Source of the DNA: Hypsibius dujardini
Taxonomy: Eukaryota > Tardigrada > Eutardigrada > Parachela > Hypsibiidae
Direction: 5' to 3'
Length of the DNA: 39,412 nucleotides
Assembly: GCA_001579985.1 (NCBI GenBank)
Contig: LRSR01010912.1
Span: 1 to 39,412 of the forward strand
The notes beneath the pieces are model-generated. The model saw only the letters and a program-made list of their open reading frames with translations, made no database searches and was not told the origin of the DNA. The translations under genes were made by a program, and so were the position numbers. Shown in pieces: positions 1 through 12,100 of this stretch. Position 1 is the first letter of the stretch; every line of letters starts with the position of its first letter.

Positions 1-118
1 CAGAGAGACAGACAGAGAGACAGACAGACAGAGAGACAGACAGAGAGACAGACAGACAGAGAGACAGACAGAGAGACAGACAGACAGAGAAACAGAAAAA
101 CACATAGACAGACAAACA
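1..118. repeat. GACA/GAGA microsatellite
   Basis: Nearly pure alternation of GACAGACA and GAGA blocks from the window edge to about 118, then a decayed tail. It lies in the intron or flank just upstream of the first exon. Simple-sequence DNA with no coding meaning. Confidence 0.95.
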
Positions 119-210
119 GACATACAGATTCTCCGTCTCTCTTCCTGTAACATATGTATCAATATCAATACTAAAGGAGCTGCTTGAAAGCATGTTTTGA
201 ATTACCACAG

Positions 211-640
211 GCCGACCGCCGTTGCCGACGAATCAGCAACACCCTTCAACCAGTACGGTGGACAAATCTAACCATCAACTACTGCTAGTGAATGAGTCGC
301 ATTCCTTGAGGGAGTCCTCGACTGTGAGCGGTGAGACAGTCACTCCGTCCGGAGAGCCGCATGACGGTCCAGTCCTTAGTGCCCCCGTCAAGGTTGTACC
401 ACCGCCAACGGTCGTTCCGTCAATACAATGGGAGACGATCGAACTGCCAAAGCAGCAAGGAGGAATTTTCCTCCCCAACATCATAATCAGGGAATGAAAC
501 CGCCGGGTGCGCTGCCGTCGCAGACCACTAGCTCAGGCTTCGGAATGGATTACCCTGAGTCACCGTCCCAGCCGAGCTTGCACATGCCGCATGGCTCCAA
601 CGCCAGTAGTTCTGGCTTTTATGTCTTTTATCCTACATAG
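211..640 (+). CDS. Terminal exon of a Pro/Ser/Gln-rich protein (5' part outside the window; reading frame changes)
   Basis: A plausible acceptor (ACCACAG) ends at 210 and AATAAA follows at 685-690, so this looks like a last exon on the plus strand. No single frame spans it. Frame 213-497 reads Ser/Thr/Pro-rich sequence (PSTSTVDKSN, VSGETVTPSGEPHDG) and stops at 495-497. An overlapping frame, open from about 338 and carrying an ATG at 428, continues to a TAG at 638-640 with a Pro/Ser/Gln/His-rich end (SGFGMDYPESPSQP, ending FYVFYPT). Both look protein-like, so either a short unrecognised intron, an assembly indel or a real frameshift lies near 375-497. No domain is recognised. Product unknown. 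Confidence 0.4.
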
Positions 641-684
641 AATCGGAGATCGTGGCTCCTAGTGAATAGTTGCTGTTTCGGTGG

Positions 685-690
685 AATAAA
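685..690 (+). terminator. Polyadenylation signal AATAAA
   Basis: Canonical AATAAA 45 bp after the stop at 638-640, followed by T-rich DNA. It supports a plus-strand gene ending here. Confidence 0.6.
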
Positions 691-2598
691 ACAAAATTCT
701 TTGAGTATTTTATCCCTCTTGGGTTATGATTTTATACTTTTTTATAGTTTTACTTCTTTTTTAGTGCAAAGTTTTCTGTGCTTAGTTTTAAACTTTTTGT
801 TTGTAGCAGTGTATATCCGTTGATTGTACGTAAAGTACTCGAATTAAATTAATTATTACTACCATATCCACGGTAGCAATTTACAAATTTTATTTCATAT
901 ATCTCTTTTTATCATATATCATTATCTTATATTATTATCATATTATTGTCATCATATATTTATTAGATATTTTATTACATTTTTTTTATTAAGTTTTGTT
1001 ATATGTATATTGGTATATATAATTTACAATAGTTTACAATGTTTTGGAGAAAAGAGCAAAAATATGATTGACCAGGCAGGTCAGACCAAATATTTACATC
1101 GAGGTCGTATATCTTAACTCCTTCAATGATGACCCAAGCACACTTTAAACTGCCTATAATTGCCTATGATATTTTGGAACCCGATACGTAATGACAGTAG
1201 ACGGAATATCCCCAAACATGAGTTTGCTTAAACTTGAGAAACAGCGCTTTAATCGTTACCATAGCAACAGGCCAAGTTTCGGGGATGCAAACTTTGTAAA
1301 TGAGTTTGTGATTGTGACACAAGTGTAAGGGAGTGGCTAACAGCAGTAGTAGGATGTCCAAAAAGTCAAGCGGGATACCTGATTGGTTTGACAGACAGTA
1401 AGTCGACTCAGTGCATGATGAGTTGTATAAAATTGCAAATTTCACCATACCGCAGTCGTTTGCTCAGAAACTTTTATTCTTTTGAAATGTCTGATCTGCG
1501 ACAGTTATGTTCTCTGATAAAAATTGAAAACGGCATTTCTGACTACATAGTACAGTATCATAGCCTATTATGCGACAATTCACATCCAGTTCTCCCTAGC
1601 AAGATGCGGGAAATTATTGCCCAATGATCAGCAAGTACTCTGTCTGTCTGTTGGGACGATTGATCGGCCACACCCATTGAAAGAAATGCGATTAAGCCGT
1701 GTTACAGTGAGGGCCGAAGCTGTCGTCGCATTAGCATATTGGATCAGTGTTAGTTGGTCAGGTAAGCCGTCTTCTTTTTGATCACCTGTTGTTGCGGGGA
1801 TATTTGAACGAATTTACGTTGGTAGAATTCCTTAAACAACAGACAGTGAGTGTATAATGGTTAGTGATACAGAAGGAAAACAATTCTGTGAACAAAAAGT
1901 TATTTAGAACTGGTACCAAAAACGATCTTTGGAGTCAGAGGAGAGGAGATCAAGGATATAATTGTCTGTAGTCATAACGCTAATGGCTTGAGTCTCAGTA
2001 TGGACTGATTTGTAATGTGAATCACCAGAACAGGAATCCTAATGTTTTAATTTTTACCCTTCCTAACGAATAATTCCTACTCAAAATATCAACCACATTC
2101 CGACCCCGCACTTCTCGTACGAGGTGAAACTTTTAATTCGGCGAACGTCGAAATCGCTTCTAATTTTCGGCCAAGTGAAAAAAGCAGAGAGCGCATGTGT
2201 TCGCCAAATGGCAACGAAGAGTATTAGTACCCAGTTAATTGCTCTGTTCAAACAGCCGAAACACTCACCTACATTTTCAATTAAGTTAGCAAAATCTTAA
2301 TGAAAATTTTTCTTTCTTTATTCCAGCATTCATTAAACTCGATTATCTTTCGATTGGCACCACGTAGGCTCTTGTAGACAAGAAAAGAAGAAAAGCTTTG
2401 GCTATTTGAATGGCAGAATTATTGTCTTGCTTTCTATGCCATCTAGTTGGCAAAATTTTCTTTGACGTTGTCAAAGCTTCGGATTATGTGTAAGGTCGCA
2501 GCTTTTAATGTGGCAGGGAACGAACAAAGTTTGCCGAATTAAAACCGATTTTCCTCCGAATTAAATGTTTTACCTCGTACTAGTGCATGTTGGCTCAC
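691..2598. other. Intergenic, no gene seen
   Basis: AT-rich between about 700 and 1050, mixed afterwards. The only open stretch is 1388-1627 plus (79 codons), without domain or convincing splice sites. I see nothing else to annotate. Confidence 0.6.
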
Positions 2599-2982
2599 GA
2601 AGGCGCGTTTCCGTTACCAGGGGTGGCAACCCGGACATTTCCTCTGGGTGCGCCACCTGAGGGTCCAACAGGAGTCTGGACCCTGAAATTGCAATTCGAT
2701 CCCAAATTGTATTAGGAAAAAATATATTTGGGGTTAATGTAAATAATACCAAGTAAATCTAGTATATGTATTAAATAAAAAAATTGTGTTTACAGTTTCT
2801 TCTTTTTAATGTCTATTATATTCAGTTTTTATTGTTAAATTTAAACCAACCATATTTTTTGCTTAGCATAAATTTCTAGACCGAATGGCAGTGCAGAGGG
2901 TCCAGACCTCTGCTGAATCCTTAGAAGGCGCCCTAGGAGGTTGGCTAGGGTTGCCACCCCCTTGGTTATCGAAACGCGCCTC
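2599..2982. mobile_element. Inverted-repeat element (about 380 bp, AT-rich centre)
   Basis: The left arm (about 2599-2735) and right arm (about 2845-2982) are imperfect reverse complements. Reading inward from both ends, the shared core is GGTTGCCACCCC, then GGTAACG or GGTTATCG, then AAACGCGCC; a second shared block is GGGTCCAGAC. The centre is AT-rich. The structure fits a non-autonomous terminal-inverted-repeat element. No clear target-site duplication was found. Confidence 0.65.
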
Positions 2983-3489
2983 TGTTGGTTCTATTTTATC
3001 TCAACATACTGCACCGACCAGTTGGCATCGGCTTTGAACCCCATCTTTTATTATCTAGGTGCGTGGTATTGCCCCCCGGGATTCTGGCTGCGTGACACAT
3101 TAGGATGCGGTGATCCCGGTTGCTTCGCGTTCATTTGGGGTGCAGGCCTTCGCATTAGTGCCGGCGATGCTAATCAAGTTTGCTCCGACTTGCATGATAG
3201 CGCACAACCCCTTTACTACCAAAATGTTTTGAGAGAGTCAAACTGCCAACCCGAACCGCATCCCTATCGCCAAGTGGTAATAAACATTGTAACATCAAAC
3301 ACTTCACACAGCCAAATTGTCATTACACTTTCCAAAACACAGCTTCATACTCTATGCCGCAAAATTTGTCTCGTGACTGAGTGTTCCACCTGCTCCCGCC
3401 AATTTTCCTCGAACACTCGTCTAATGTATAACTGCGTGCAAAGTTTGGAATTCCATCAAACTGGATCAAATGTAAAAATGGGCATGTGA

Positions 3490-5520
3490 TGCCGTGCACT
3501 TTGCCGTAATGAGCTCTGAAATCAGCCTTGGGTTTAACTTGGGGCGATTTTCAGAGAGAGAAAGTAGAATTTCTCCGTTTTATTTTTCTAAATTAATAGT
3601 AAAATATTAATGATGATTTCTAAAATTAGTTTTACCGGTGTGCCCTCAAGAACGTTTTTTGGCAGAATTTCAAAGTCCCGGAACTCTGGAAGATTCCATT
3701 CTCTTGATTTTGATAGTGAAAACTTTGATTTTCGAAAAACGTTTGACTTCAAAAATTTTGACACTATCTCTTTCCAAATTTTGTTGGAATCGCGGTGGAA
3801 CCAGGGTGGTAACGAGCCTGGTGCAAGCTTGGCCCATGATAAATTCGCATAGGGATCCTGGCTGTATCCTGCCTGCCTCTAGCGACTTGATGTCGACCCG
3901 GAGGAGTTGGAAAATTTGTTTGCACGTTACAGTAAGGGGGGGGGGTCGGGCTTTAACGTGTACCGGGTTCGGGAATGCTTTTGAAACAAATTTTGCTACG
4001 CGCACGCGCGAAAAGTGTACACATTAATGAAAAATGTAAACTCCAGTTTCTTTCTACATCTGTGGGCTACAAGTTATGTACTCATAGTTCCTAGGTTCTA
4101 AAACTCGTCGCGGTCTTGATAAGTAACATTTGTGGACTCCGGTGGAAATTTTCCGTTGCCCAGCGCAGTACAAACTATTACTATTTATTTTCGTGAAACC
4201 ACAAACTCAACTCAATCACACTGTTGGTTTTTTAAAAGCTCCGATCTTGAAGACTGCTCAAATTTGCATAAATCGTGATATTTCAATTCCCATTCTTTCC
4301 GGTTCATTTTTTTTTCCACGTTTTAGTTTCAACCTAATTTGATAAGTGTGACAGCCCCACACTTTAGGAGCAAACTGATATCAATCTGGTCGCGAACATG
4401 CAGCACACGGGGAAGCTCTGCACCCGCGAAGCGAAAAGCACTTTTTAAAAAGTAATTTTAATGACAAATTCTTGCCGAATTTCTGTCAGGTTTATGGGCA
4501 CTGTATCTTTCGTAAAGGCACCCGTCTCATCAAACCTTTTTCCGCTGCGTTATTGTGGCGGGCTATCCAAAACAAGTTTTGGTTTTCCGGAACGAATTAT
4601 TTTTGGTAGTTAAGGAGGGTGTGACCTGGGCCATCATTGTAGATCAGGTCTGCCATTGGTTTTTGTGTGCCATTTTCCGGGGTGTAGATTAAATTTTGTT
4701 TTTTGGCTTGTAGTAGATCCTTACATGAACAGGCGTTGTAACAAAACAAATTGAGGCACTGGGATGGGAAGTGAGCGAGAGAAAACAGTTCTAAGTTGTC
4801 TCAAAACCATTTCGAAACCCGGTAAATAGCCTACAAAATTTTCCACCCCCCCCCCGCGGAGTAAATTTGGACACGGGGGAGGGGAGGCCTAACGGTCAAT
4901 CTTCCCCTGCAGTGCCTGCGTCCAAGTCAAGTGATCTGGAGTAATATACAGCCTGGAAGGCATTCAACATTTCAGTGTGCTCGCTCAGCCATTTGAACCA
5001 GATTTCAGCCTGTCTTAGAATAGTCAAAACAGGCTGCATAGAGGTAGGAAACGGTCAAACGTCATGCAGAGAGCGGGTTTAACTGGCGTTATCAAACGAT
5101 TTTCGGGGGGAAGGGTAACAGCCCGGCCAGCCCAACAGTCTAGTCTATCTGCCACTGACTTTCGGATACGTAAACACGGACCCAGACCTGGCGCACATTT
5201 ATCTAACATGGAGCCTATGGGGACATTGGCACGAACGAAATTCAGGGGGGGGCACGATACCCTGAAGCCCCTCCCCCATTGACCGGAAACTGGTTTTAAC
5301 TGGTTTCAACTGGTTTAATGGACTCTTCTCATAAACTCAACAATACTGTAGTTCGTAATTTTTGCTCGCCCCCCCTCATCTACTTCTTGAGCTTTCTTCC
5401 ATCAGAGCTTGGAGGTATATCAAACAAAAATTCCCTCCCGTTTCTAGTTGTTCACGAGGTGTTTCCCACCAAATATAAAATAACGCGCGCATTTCCTATT
5501 TAGTTTTAAATCTTCTACAG
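3490..5520. other. Intergenic or 5' flank of the EGF/mucin gene, no gene assigned
   Basis: Contains homopolymer C and G tracts (near 3940 and 4843-4856) and several overlapping short open frames with no recognisable domain. The true first exon of the downstream gene, with its signal peptide, may lie here but could not be identified. Confidence 0.5.
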
Positions 5521-5571
5521 GTAGTGCAAGATGCCGAGGCCGACGGTAGCCTTGACATGCACGACAGCGTA
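5521..5571 (+). CDS. Candidate upstream exon of the EGF/mucin gene
   Basis: A good acceptor (TTCTACAG) ends at 5520. The phase-0 frame reads VVQDAEADGSLDMHDS, and GT donors at 5569 and 5572 both leave phase 0, as required by the next exon at 5742. Short and without a domain, so tentative. Confidence 0.35.
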
Positions 5572-5741
5572 GTAATATGCAAGAATGGAATAATGTTTAC
5601 GTTAAATTACGTCGTGCTACACATTTTTAAACACCAAAATTAGTTCAGAGTTCGCCTAGCAGTTAATATTTAGGGAGTGGATGCCAGCAGGAACTTTGAA
5701 TATGTTAACAAAACTGGAGTCTTTGCTGCATTTGCTTGCAG

Positions 5742-6035
5742 TTATGGTACCTCAGGAACGTTGTGAAGCCCAGCTTTCGCAGCTATGACGCACGGTCCGG
5801 CGTGTACGGCTACAGACACTGGGAAGCATTTGCGGATAGAGAATGGATGATTAAAGACCCAAAACAAAGTGATACGGATCCAAAATGTTCACCGGAAGCA
5901 CCCGTATGCTTCAAGAAGAATACAAGAGGTCGCTCTAGCTTTTACACCAGGGCACAAATGGACGAAAGTAAATTCCTTAATCCAGTCGGTAACGGCAACA
6001 CCGAAAAAGCCATATGGAGGAGCGGAGATAGCCAG
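5742..6035 (+). CDS. EGF/mucin gene, exon 1 of the recovered model
   Basis: 98 codons, phase 0 at both ends; acceptor TTTGCTTGCAG, donor CAG|GTATGG. Aromatic-rich ectodomain segment (GVYGYRHWEAF) with two Cys. No family recognised. Confidence 0.75.
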
Positions 6036-6080
6036 GTATGGTTAAGCGGAACAAACAAACAGATAAACAGTCAAACAGGC

Positions 6081-6112
<32 letters not shown>

Positions 6113-9100
6113 TCCAGAAACATTTCTGGACTTTGATACTGTATTTGCCCTCTGCTTGACAGAGGCATTCCAATTTCTAAAGAAATAAATATGCTATGGG
6201 AAAATAATTCAGCGGCTTTGATTAGTGGTAGGGACGGACTGTAATATCAAATAGGTTGGAAACAATTCCGACCAGATGGTGATTTAGGCTATTTGTTAGC
6301 GCCATGTGGAGAATATTAGCAGGAGTTTTTTGTTACACCGGTGTACTCCGACTTGCCTGCTTTTCTAATGTTTGATTGTACAGTCACTATTAATCATTTC
6401 ACACACAAAATGTAACAGCCGATCTAGCTGAAACCATTAGAATGTGAGTAAATTGGTAAATGCTTTTGAACTTTGAGATGACCCCTGATCAGTGGTTCGC
6501 CATTGATCCTCTACTCATTCACACCGGATTGACAGTTGAACCTGACACCACTCCCAGGTCATGGCCTGGCCTCAACGGAGCTGCCTGCGTAGTTGATCAG
6601 AAGACAGAATTGCACCTTCATACTCCTCTGACGTGGGATGGAGCGGGAAGAAAGAAGGAACTATGCGGAAGAGGGGATGCGAACGAACAGAAGAGACTAG
6701 CAGGATCTTATACCGCTGCAATTAAGTCAGGGCCTGGGTCGGGAACTGTCACAGCAACTGATCCTTCCAACTTTAAGTGCTACTACTGGAGAAACAGACT
6801 AGGACAAAATGGTCTTAGATTTGCCGGCAGGATTATTCTGGACGACCGTGACAAAGAGTCTTTCCAAATATATAGGATGAATGTAGACTTCCAAGCCTGG
6901 TGGTATATCGATCCCTATCTCCACAATGGAGGATGTCTCTACGGTTACGGCCGCAAGTTTTCCGCCTCGGCTTTTGGTACCGCAGGGTTCCAGGTAATGA
7001 TGTTTGAATACATCTAAAATGTTGATTAAAGTAGAAAAACTGCCTTTTATTTTCAGCAAAAATATATCTTTATTTTGTTGAACTCTGTAATCACTGTTAA
7101 GTTATTATTTCATAATCAGTTATATTAAATCAATACTTTATTTTCCTTTAAATGTCCTTGTCACATGCGCAAAAAATTTAATAACAATAGCCATCCCTTA
7201 TTTTTTAGCTAAGACCGCCTGTTTTTAGTTTATTAAAAGTCTGTAATCACTACTGTAAAAATATTTTATTTAAAATCAGTTTTCGATTCAATATTTTATT
7301 TGAATTTAAATTTCCTTGTCACATGCCCAAATCATTTGAAATAACTATAGCCACCTCTATTCATTGCTCTATATACGGTTGGCAAGGGTCTTCCGAATTG
7401 TCTGAAAATGTTATTTAAATAAAATTCAATGGTTAGTTTAAAATAATATTCTTATTTCAAATGGGCCCGGCCCGCTGACGTTAGATATATTAAAAAAATG
7501 TTTCAATAAATCTCCCTACAAATCAAGAATATTGTTTTAATTTTCTTAAAATTCAAAATCCTTATCTAATCGTATTGATTTTAGGCCGTCTGTGGAGACC
7601 GCAATGAGACCATCCCTACTTTTATGCTAGCTGACAATCACAGGGAGATCTGTCACATGCGCCAGGTGTCAGAGGATGCAGGGGGATTTAACCCTGTCGA
7701 GAAAGCGCAGGCGCAAATTGACGGGGATCAAGTGCGCTGGGAGCAAAAACGAGTCGTCATGCAGCTCTTCGGAAGTTTTTTTGATGGTGCCAATACTGTT
7801 CCGCAAATAAAAACAAAACCCCCACCACTAGCTTCGGCTCAGTTGACCTCAAATCTTCCCACTAATCTATGCACAATCGACCAACCCATCGGGAACCTCA
7901 AAGACTGGACAAAGTGTTGGTTTAATGACTGGGCACTGTCTATGAAGTTTCCAGTGAATCCTGGGGACATTATTGAGAAAATTGGAATTGACCGGAAGAG
8001 CGATAGTAAACTCCGGGCACCAGGACAGCTGGCACTTTACACGGCAAAGCAATTTCTCTATAGCACCAAGTACCCCTGGAGTGCTGTGGGATGTAGAATG
8101 GTCCCCTTGGCAGGAGATAATCCTGATTTCGCAGATGACAAAAAATCAAGACAAATGTAAGACAAAATAAATAAACAAAAATTATTGTTACCAGCTGAAC
8201 TGCTCAGAAAAAAACAATAGTGTAGTATTTAGCTTTTCTGATCTGCTTCTCCACCTAACTGTTGATTTGCCTGCCTGTCTGCCTGCCAGTTGTTTTGTCT
8301 CTTTTTCTGTTTGTCTGTCTGTCTGTCTGTCTGTTTGTTTGTTTGTCTGTCTACCTCCCTCCCTCATCAATTTAGCGCAAACTTATTACTATTATATGAG
8401 CTGATTAAACTTCGCCATGCATCACATTCACGCTAAATATCCATGCAGCTGCAGTCTACCTTAACAACTGTTTGCAGACCATCTGGCGTGGACTGTCCGA
8501 CAACCATAGCTGGATTTACACCAATCAGAAATAAGGACCGCACATCTTGCTTCCTTATCTCGCCCGATCGTTCAAAAGCCCCGAACTCAAATTGCTGCCA
8601 TGAATGGCACAATGCTCATTCATTCTGCCAAGCAAATTTCGGTCAGGGTTGGACCTGGCCACAACCCCGAACAAAGGCTGACTTGGCAAGCACATTTGCT
8701 GATAATGACTTCCACTTATTGTAGTATCAACATGATCAAATCTGTTACTGTTTTGATATGCACAACACTGGTGTATATGCAGAACTTTCTCAAGGGACTT
8801 TTGACTCAGTATGGTATCATCGGAACCGGGCTGGCAATTAAACGAGTTGGCAAAAACTGGGTGTACGTCAATTCATATGGTACACTGGACGGGGAGTAAG
8901 GATACTGAGCAAGCTCTAAAAAGTGCTAGATTTGGTGACTTGAAAATGGTAACGCAAAATCATAAAATTCTTGCAGGCTTATTGACAAGGGAATTAGAGG
9001 GATATGTAAACAACCTCAAGACGCAAGGGACGGTGAGCCTGTTGACGGGGAGGCAGGATGCTCCTGGGCCGGAATAATGAGAAAGTCTTTTCTCCCATAT

Positions 9101-12100
9101 TCACCATTCAAGACACGCTATACTGAGTATACGAGGGGAGCCACGGAAATCTCTGATATCGCCTTGCTAGACGCGGTAAACGAGGTTGGAGTTTCTGGTG
9201 TCATAGATCTGGGCTTTGGCGACACCTTGAGAGGAGTTGAATTTAAGGGTTGGTCTAACGCTTTCCATTCTGACGTCTTCACATTTGTTTACGTACGGGA
9301 GCAATACTGTTCCTACTAGAAATACACATGGGATTGTTTAGGGTCCTTACAAGTGAGAACCAGGACCTCTCAGGGTAGGGCCAGGGCGTGGGCAAAAGGG
9401 GTAAATGCATTTTTCAAAATTGAGCTCAAAACTCGCCCTTTTGTTCCCGATTATTTTGAACCTTGTGGGGTGTGGGCGAGGCTCGGCCTATCATCCCTGA
9501 TCATTCCGAATCTTGTGGGGTGTGGGGGTCTGAGTTCCGGCTCTCGCTCGATTCCAAAAAAGTCTAGACAACTTCAGGTTTTTCATCAAACATATACCAT
9601 TCTTGGTTGCTTTCAGTCTCCAATTTGCAGTTTGTAATGGGATGCGTATACAAATCACAAATTTTATAAAAAAACCTAACTTTTAGGAGATGTTTTTATA
9701 TCTCGGGGGTAGGGGGGGGATCAGACCCTCCCCCATTCCCACAGATTTCAAAATTATCAGGAACAAAACGCCATATTTTGGGTTCATTAAAAAAACGCAA
9801 GTTACCCCTTTGCCCACCCCATGGCCCTACCATGAGCGGTCTTAGTTTTCACTTGTAAAAACCCTAAACAACCTCCTGGATACGCTTATGGCTTCATGAC
9901 TCCATGACGAGAAGTCTGTCATTGCGCTTTGTATTTTTGTTCTCAGGACGCTCTGGGTTTCGCGGTTTTTATTTCACCGTATTTGGCGGTTTCATTTGCC
10001 AATATTCACTTTTGGGTAAGTAGTTAGATGTTGGCTTTCCTCTGGTACACAACGTTTTGGATGCTCTTTTTAACGTAGATTGTAGGCCACCTCAGAGTAC
10101 TCCTTGTGGACAAAGCTCCGTGTGCAACCCTTCGACCGGTAGATGCGATTGCCGTGCCTTTCATTATGCTCAAGAACCGTTAAACAGTATTAATCCGGAA
10201 TGTGCAGGTAAGCTTTCCATTCGTATATCCGCAATTCATGCCCCATCAAAGGAACGAGCCAGCGTTATAACGCTGGCTCTCAACCATTTTGAGGGACAGA
10301 GATTTTTCCAAAATAGACTGTTGCGGTCATTCGAGTACATTATTTTGTCTAGTTAGGAAAAATGTTGCCTTTGGTAGCAAATACTATCTTAAAGCACACG
10401 TCAGATAATAAGATTTTTTAGAGATAGATCCAGATAAATATAGCCTGAAATCTTCGTGAATTATGGTGAGATTCTGAAAAATTCAAACACAGATTCGTCA
10501 AAGATTTCGAACAGTTAAAAATTTAGTAAATATTATGCTCAACCCGGAAGATTTCAAAACTATTTTGAATGATTCTAGGACAGCTTCAAGTTTTGCAAAT
10601 TATATTTCAAAATACTTAGGCAATCTGAAAATCGGCATAATGTTATCAGGTCACATACGTACGTTGTGCTCACTTGGGACAATTTTTAGAGGTAGAATGC
10701 AAATTGATTCCGCTTTATTTTTTCCCAATAGAACTATAATTATGAGGATTTTCAATATATATTTCCTTTGCTAGGATCCGGAATTTTTGGCATAATTTCG
10801 AAGCTGATAAAATACTGCAAGGTTCCATTTTGCCTGTAAAAATAACAATTTGGGGAAAAGGTTCACTTGTCACGACTTCTAGCACTGTCCCTCACAAAAT
10901 TAAATTTTGAATCGATTGACATTAACAGAATCTGTTTTGGAGATCAGGGGGCGGAGCTATGAGTCATTCTCAAGTCTGACTAGAACTTCTGATCGATAGC
11001 TAGCTCTTTCCTCCTGGCCTCTAAATGTTCTGCTAGTGCTATTTGATTTGAAAATGAACTCTAAGAGGCCATGCAGTGAAAAAAAGGGAACCCTTAAATT
11101 GAACCTTTTCCCAGAATCAAAGTTTATACGCAGGGACAATCAGTGAATCAGACATTTTGCGTTACAACTCTGAAAATCGTTCCTATGAAAAATGAAAATG
11201 ATGTGATCCTTCAGATTTCAATTGTTACTTTGAATTTCACATATCTTTAAATCTTATCTGCATGACTGTTAGTCAGAAATGTAATGCCTTCGACCGAGCC
11301 TGTCTTTGGGCAAGATCTGAGTGTCGGGCAAGGCAGGCACTAACCGTGAACCATGCTTTCTTTACATTGCATATCTAGCAACTCTCATGAAAAGATGTGA
11401 AGCAGCCCACGAATGCAATGACTACCGGCAGGAATCCTCGAAATCTCCACAACAACTAGAGTGTAAAGTAAGACCGGACACAAATGGCCAAACTGTGTGT
11501 TCCTGCCCGAGAGACTACAAAGAGAGTGACTCAAAAACCTTTTGCATTTCAACACTGACGACTCCCCCACCGACAACGACAACAACGAGACCCACGACAA
11601 AGCCAACGACAAAAAAACCGACGACGACGACGCCGCCAACCACAATAACGCAGACTACTACGACCCCCACTACAACCACACCCATGACGACGACACTGCC
11701 ACCCGCGACAGTTGCAACCTTGGTTCCCGCCTCAACACCACCATCATCACCACCAACGCCGCCTCCTGTTCCCACGACTATGCCAACAACAAAAGCACCG
11801 ACTACCACTACACCGGAACCGCCGACGGAGCCACCCGAACCGCCCACAACACCCGTACCAACAAATCCACCCACCGTTGCGCCGACACCGGCTCCGACAA
11901 CACTTCCACCGCCAATCTGCTATGCGGAAAAGACGGAATTTTTGCAGGATAACATTTGTAAAAGTAAGTTATGCTAGGGTGTTTTTGCATGATCTTAAAG
12001 TTTACTCTTTTACTGATGGGGCACTACAATTAGACTGTAGACAAGACTAGACATAGTGAAACGGAACAAGTTTTAACTGTAATTCCGGTTTTATTTGAAA

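Noticed and set aside
1388-1627. 79-codon open frame, plus strand
   Set aside because: No domain, no good splice sites, isolated in AT-rich intergenic DNA.
2941-3489. 182-codon open frame on the plus strand
   Set aside because: It starts at a non-ATG codon inside the right arm of an inverted repeat, has no recognised domain or splice partner, and its composition is not clearly coding.
11515-11874. Minus-strand Val/Gly-rich open frame
   Set aside because: Shadow of the Thr/Pro mucin stalk on the plus strand.
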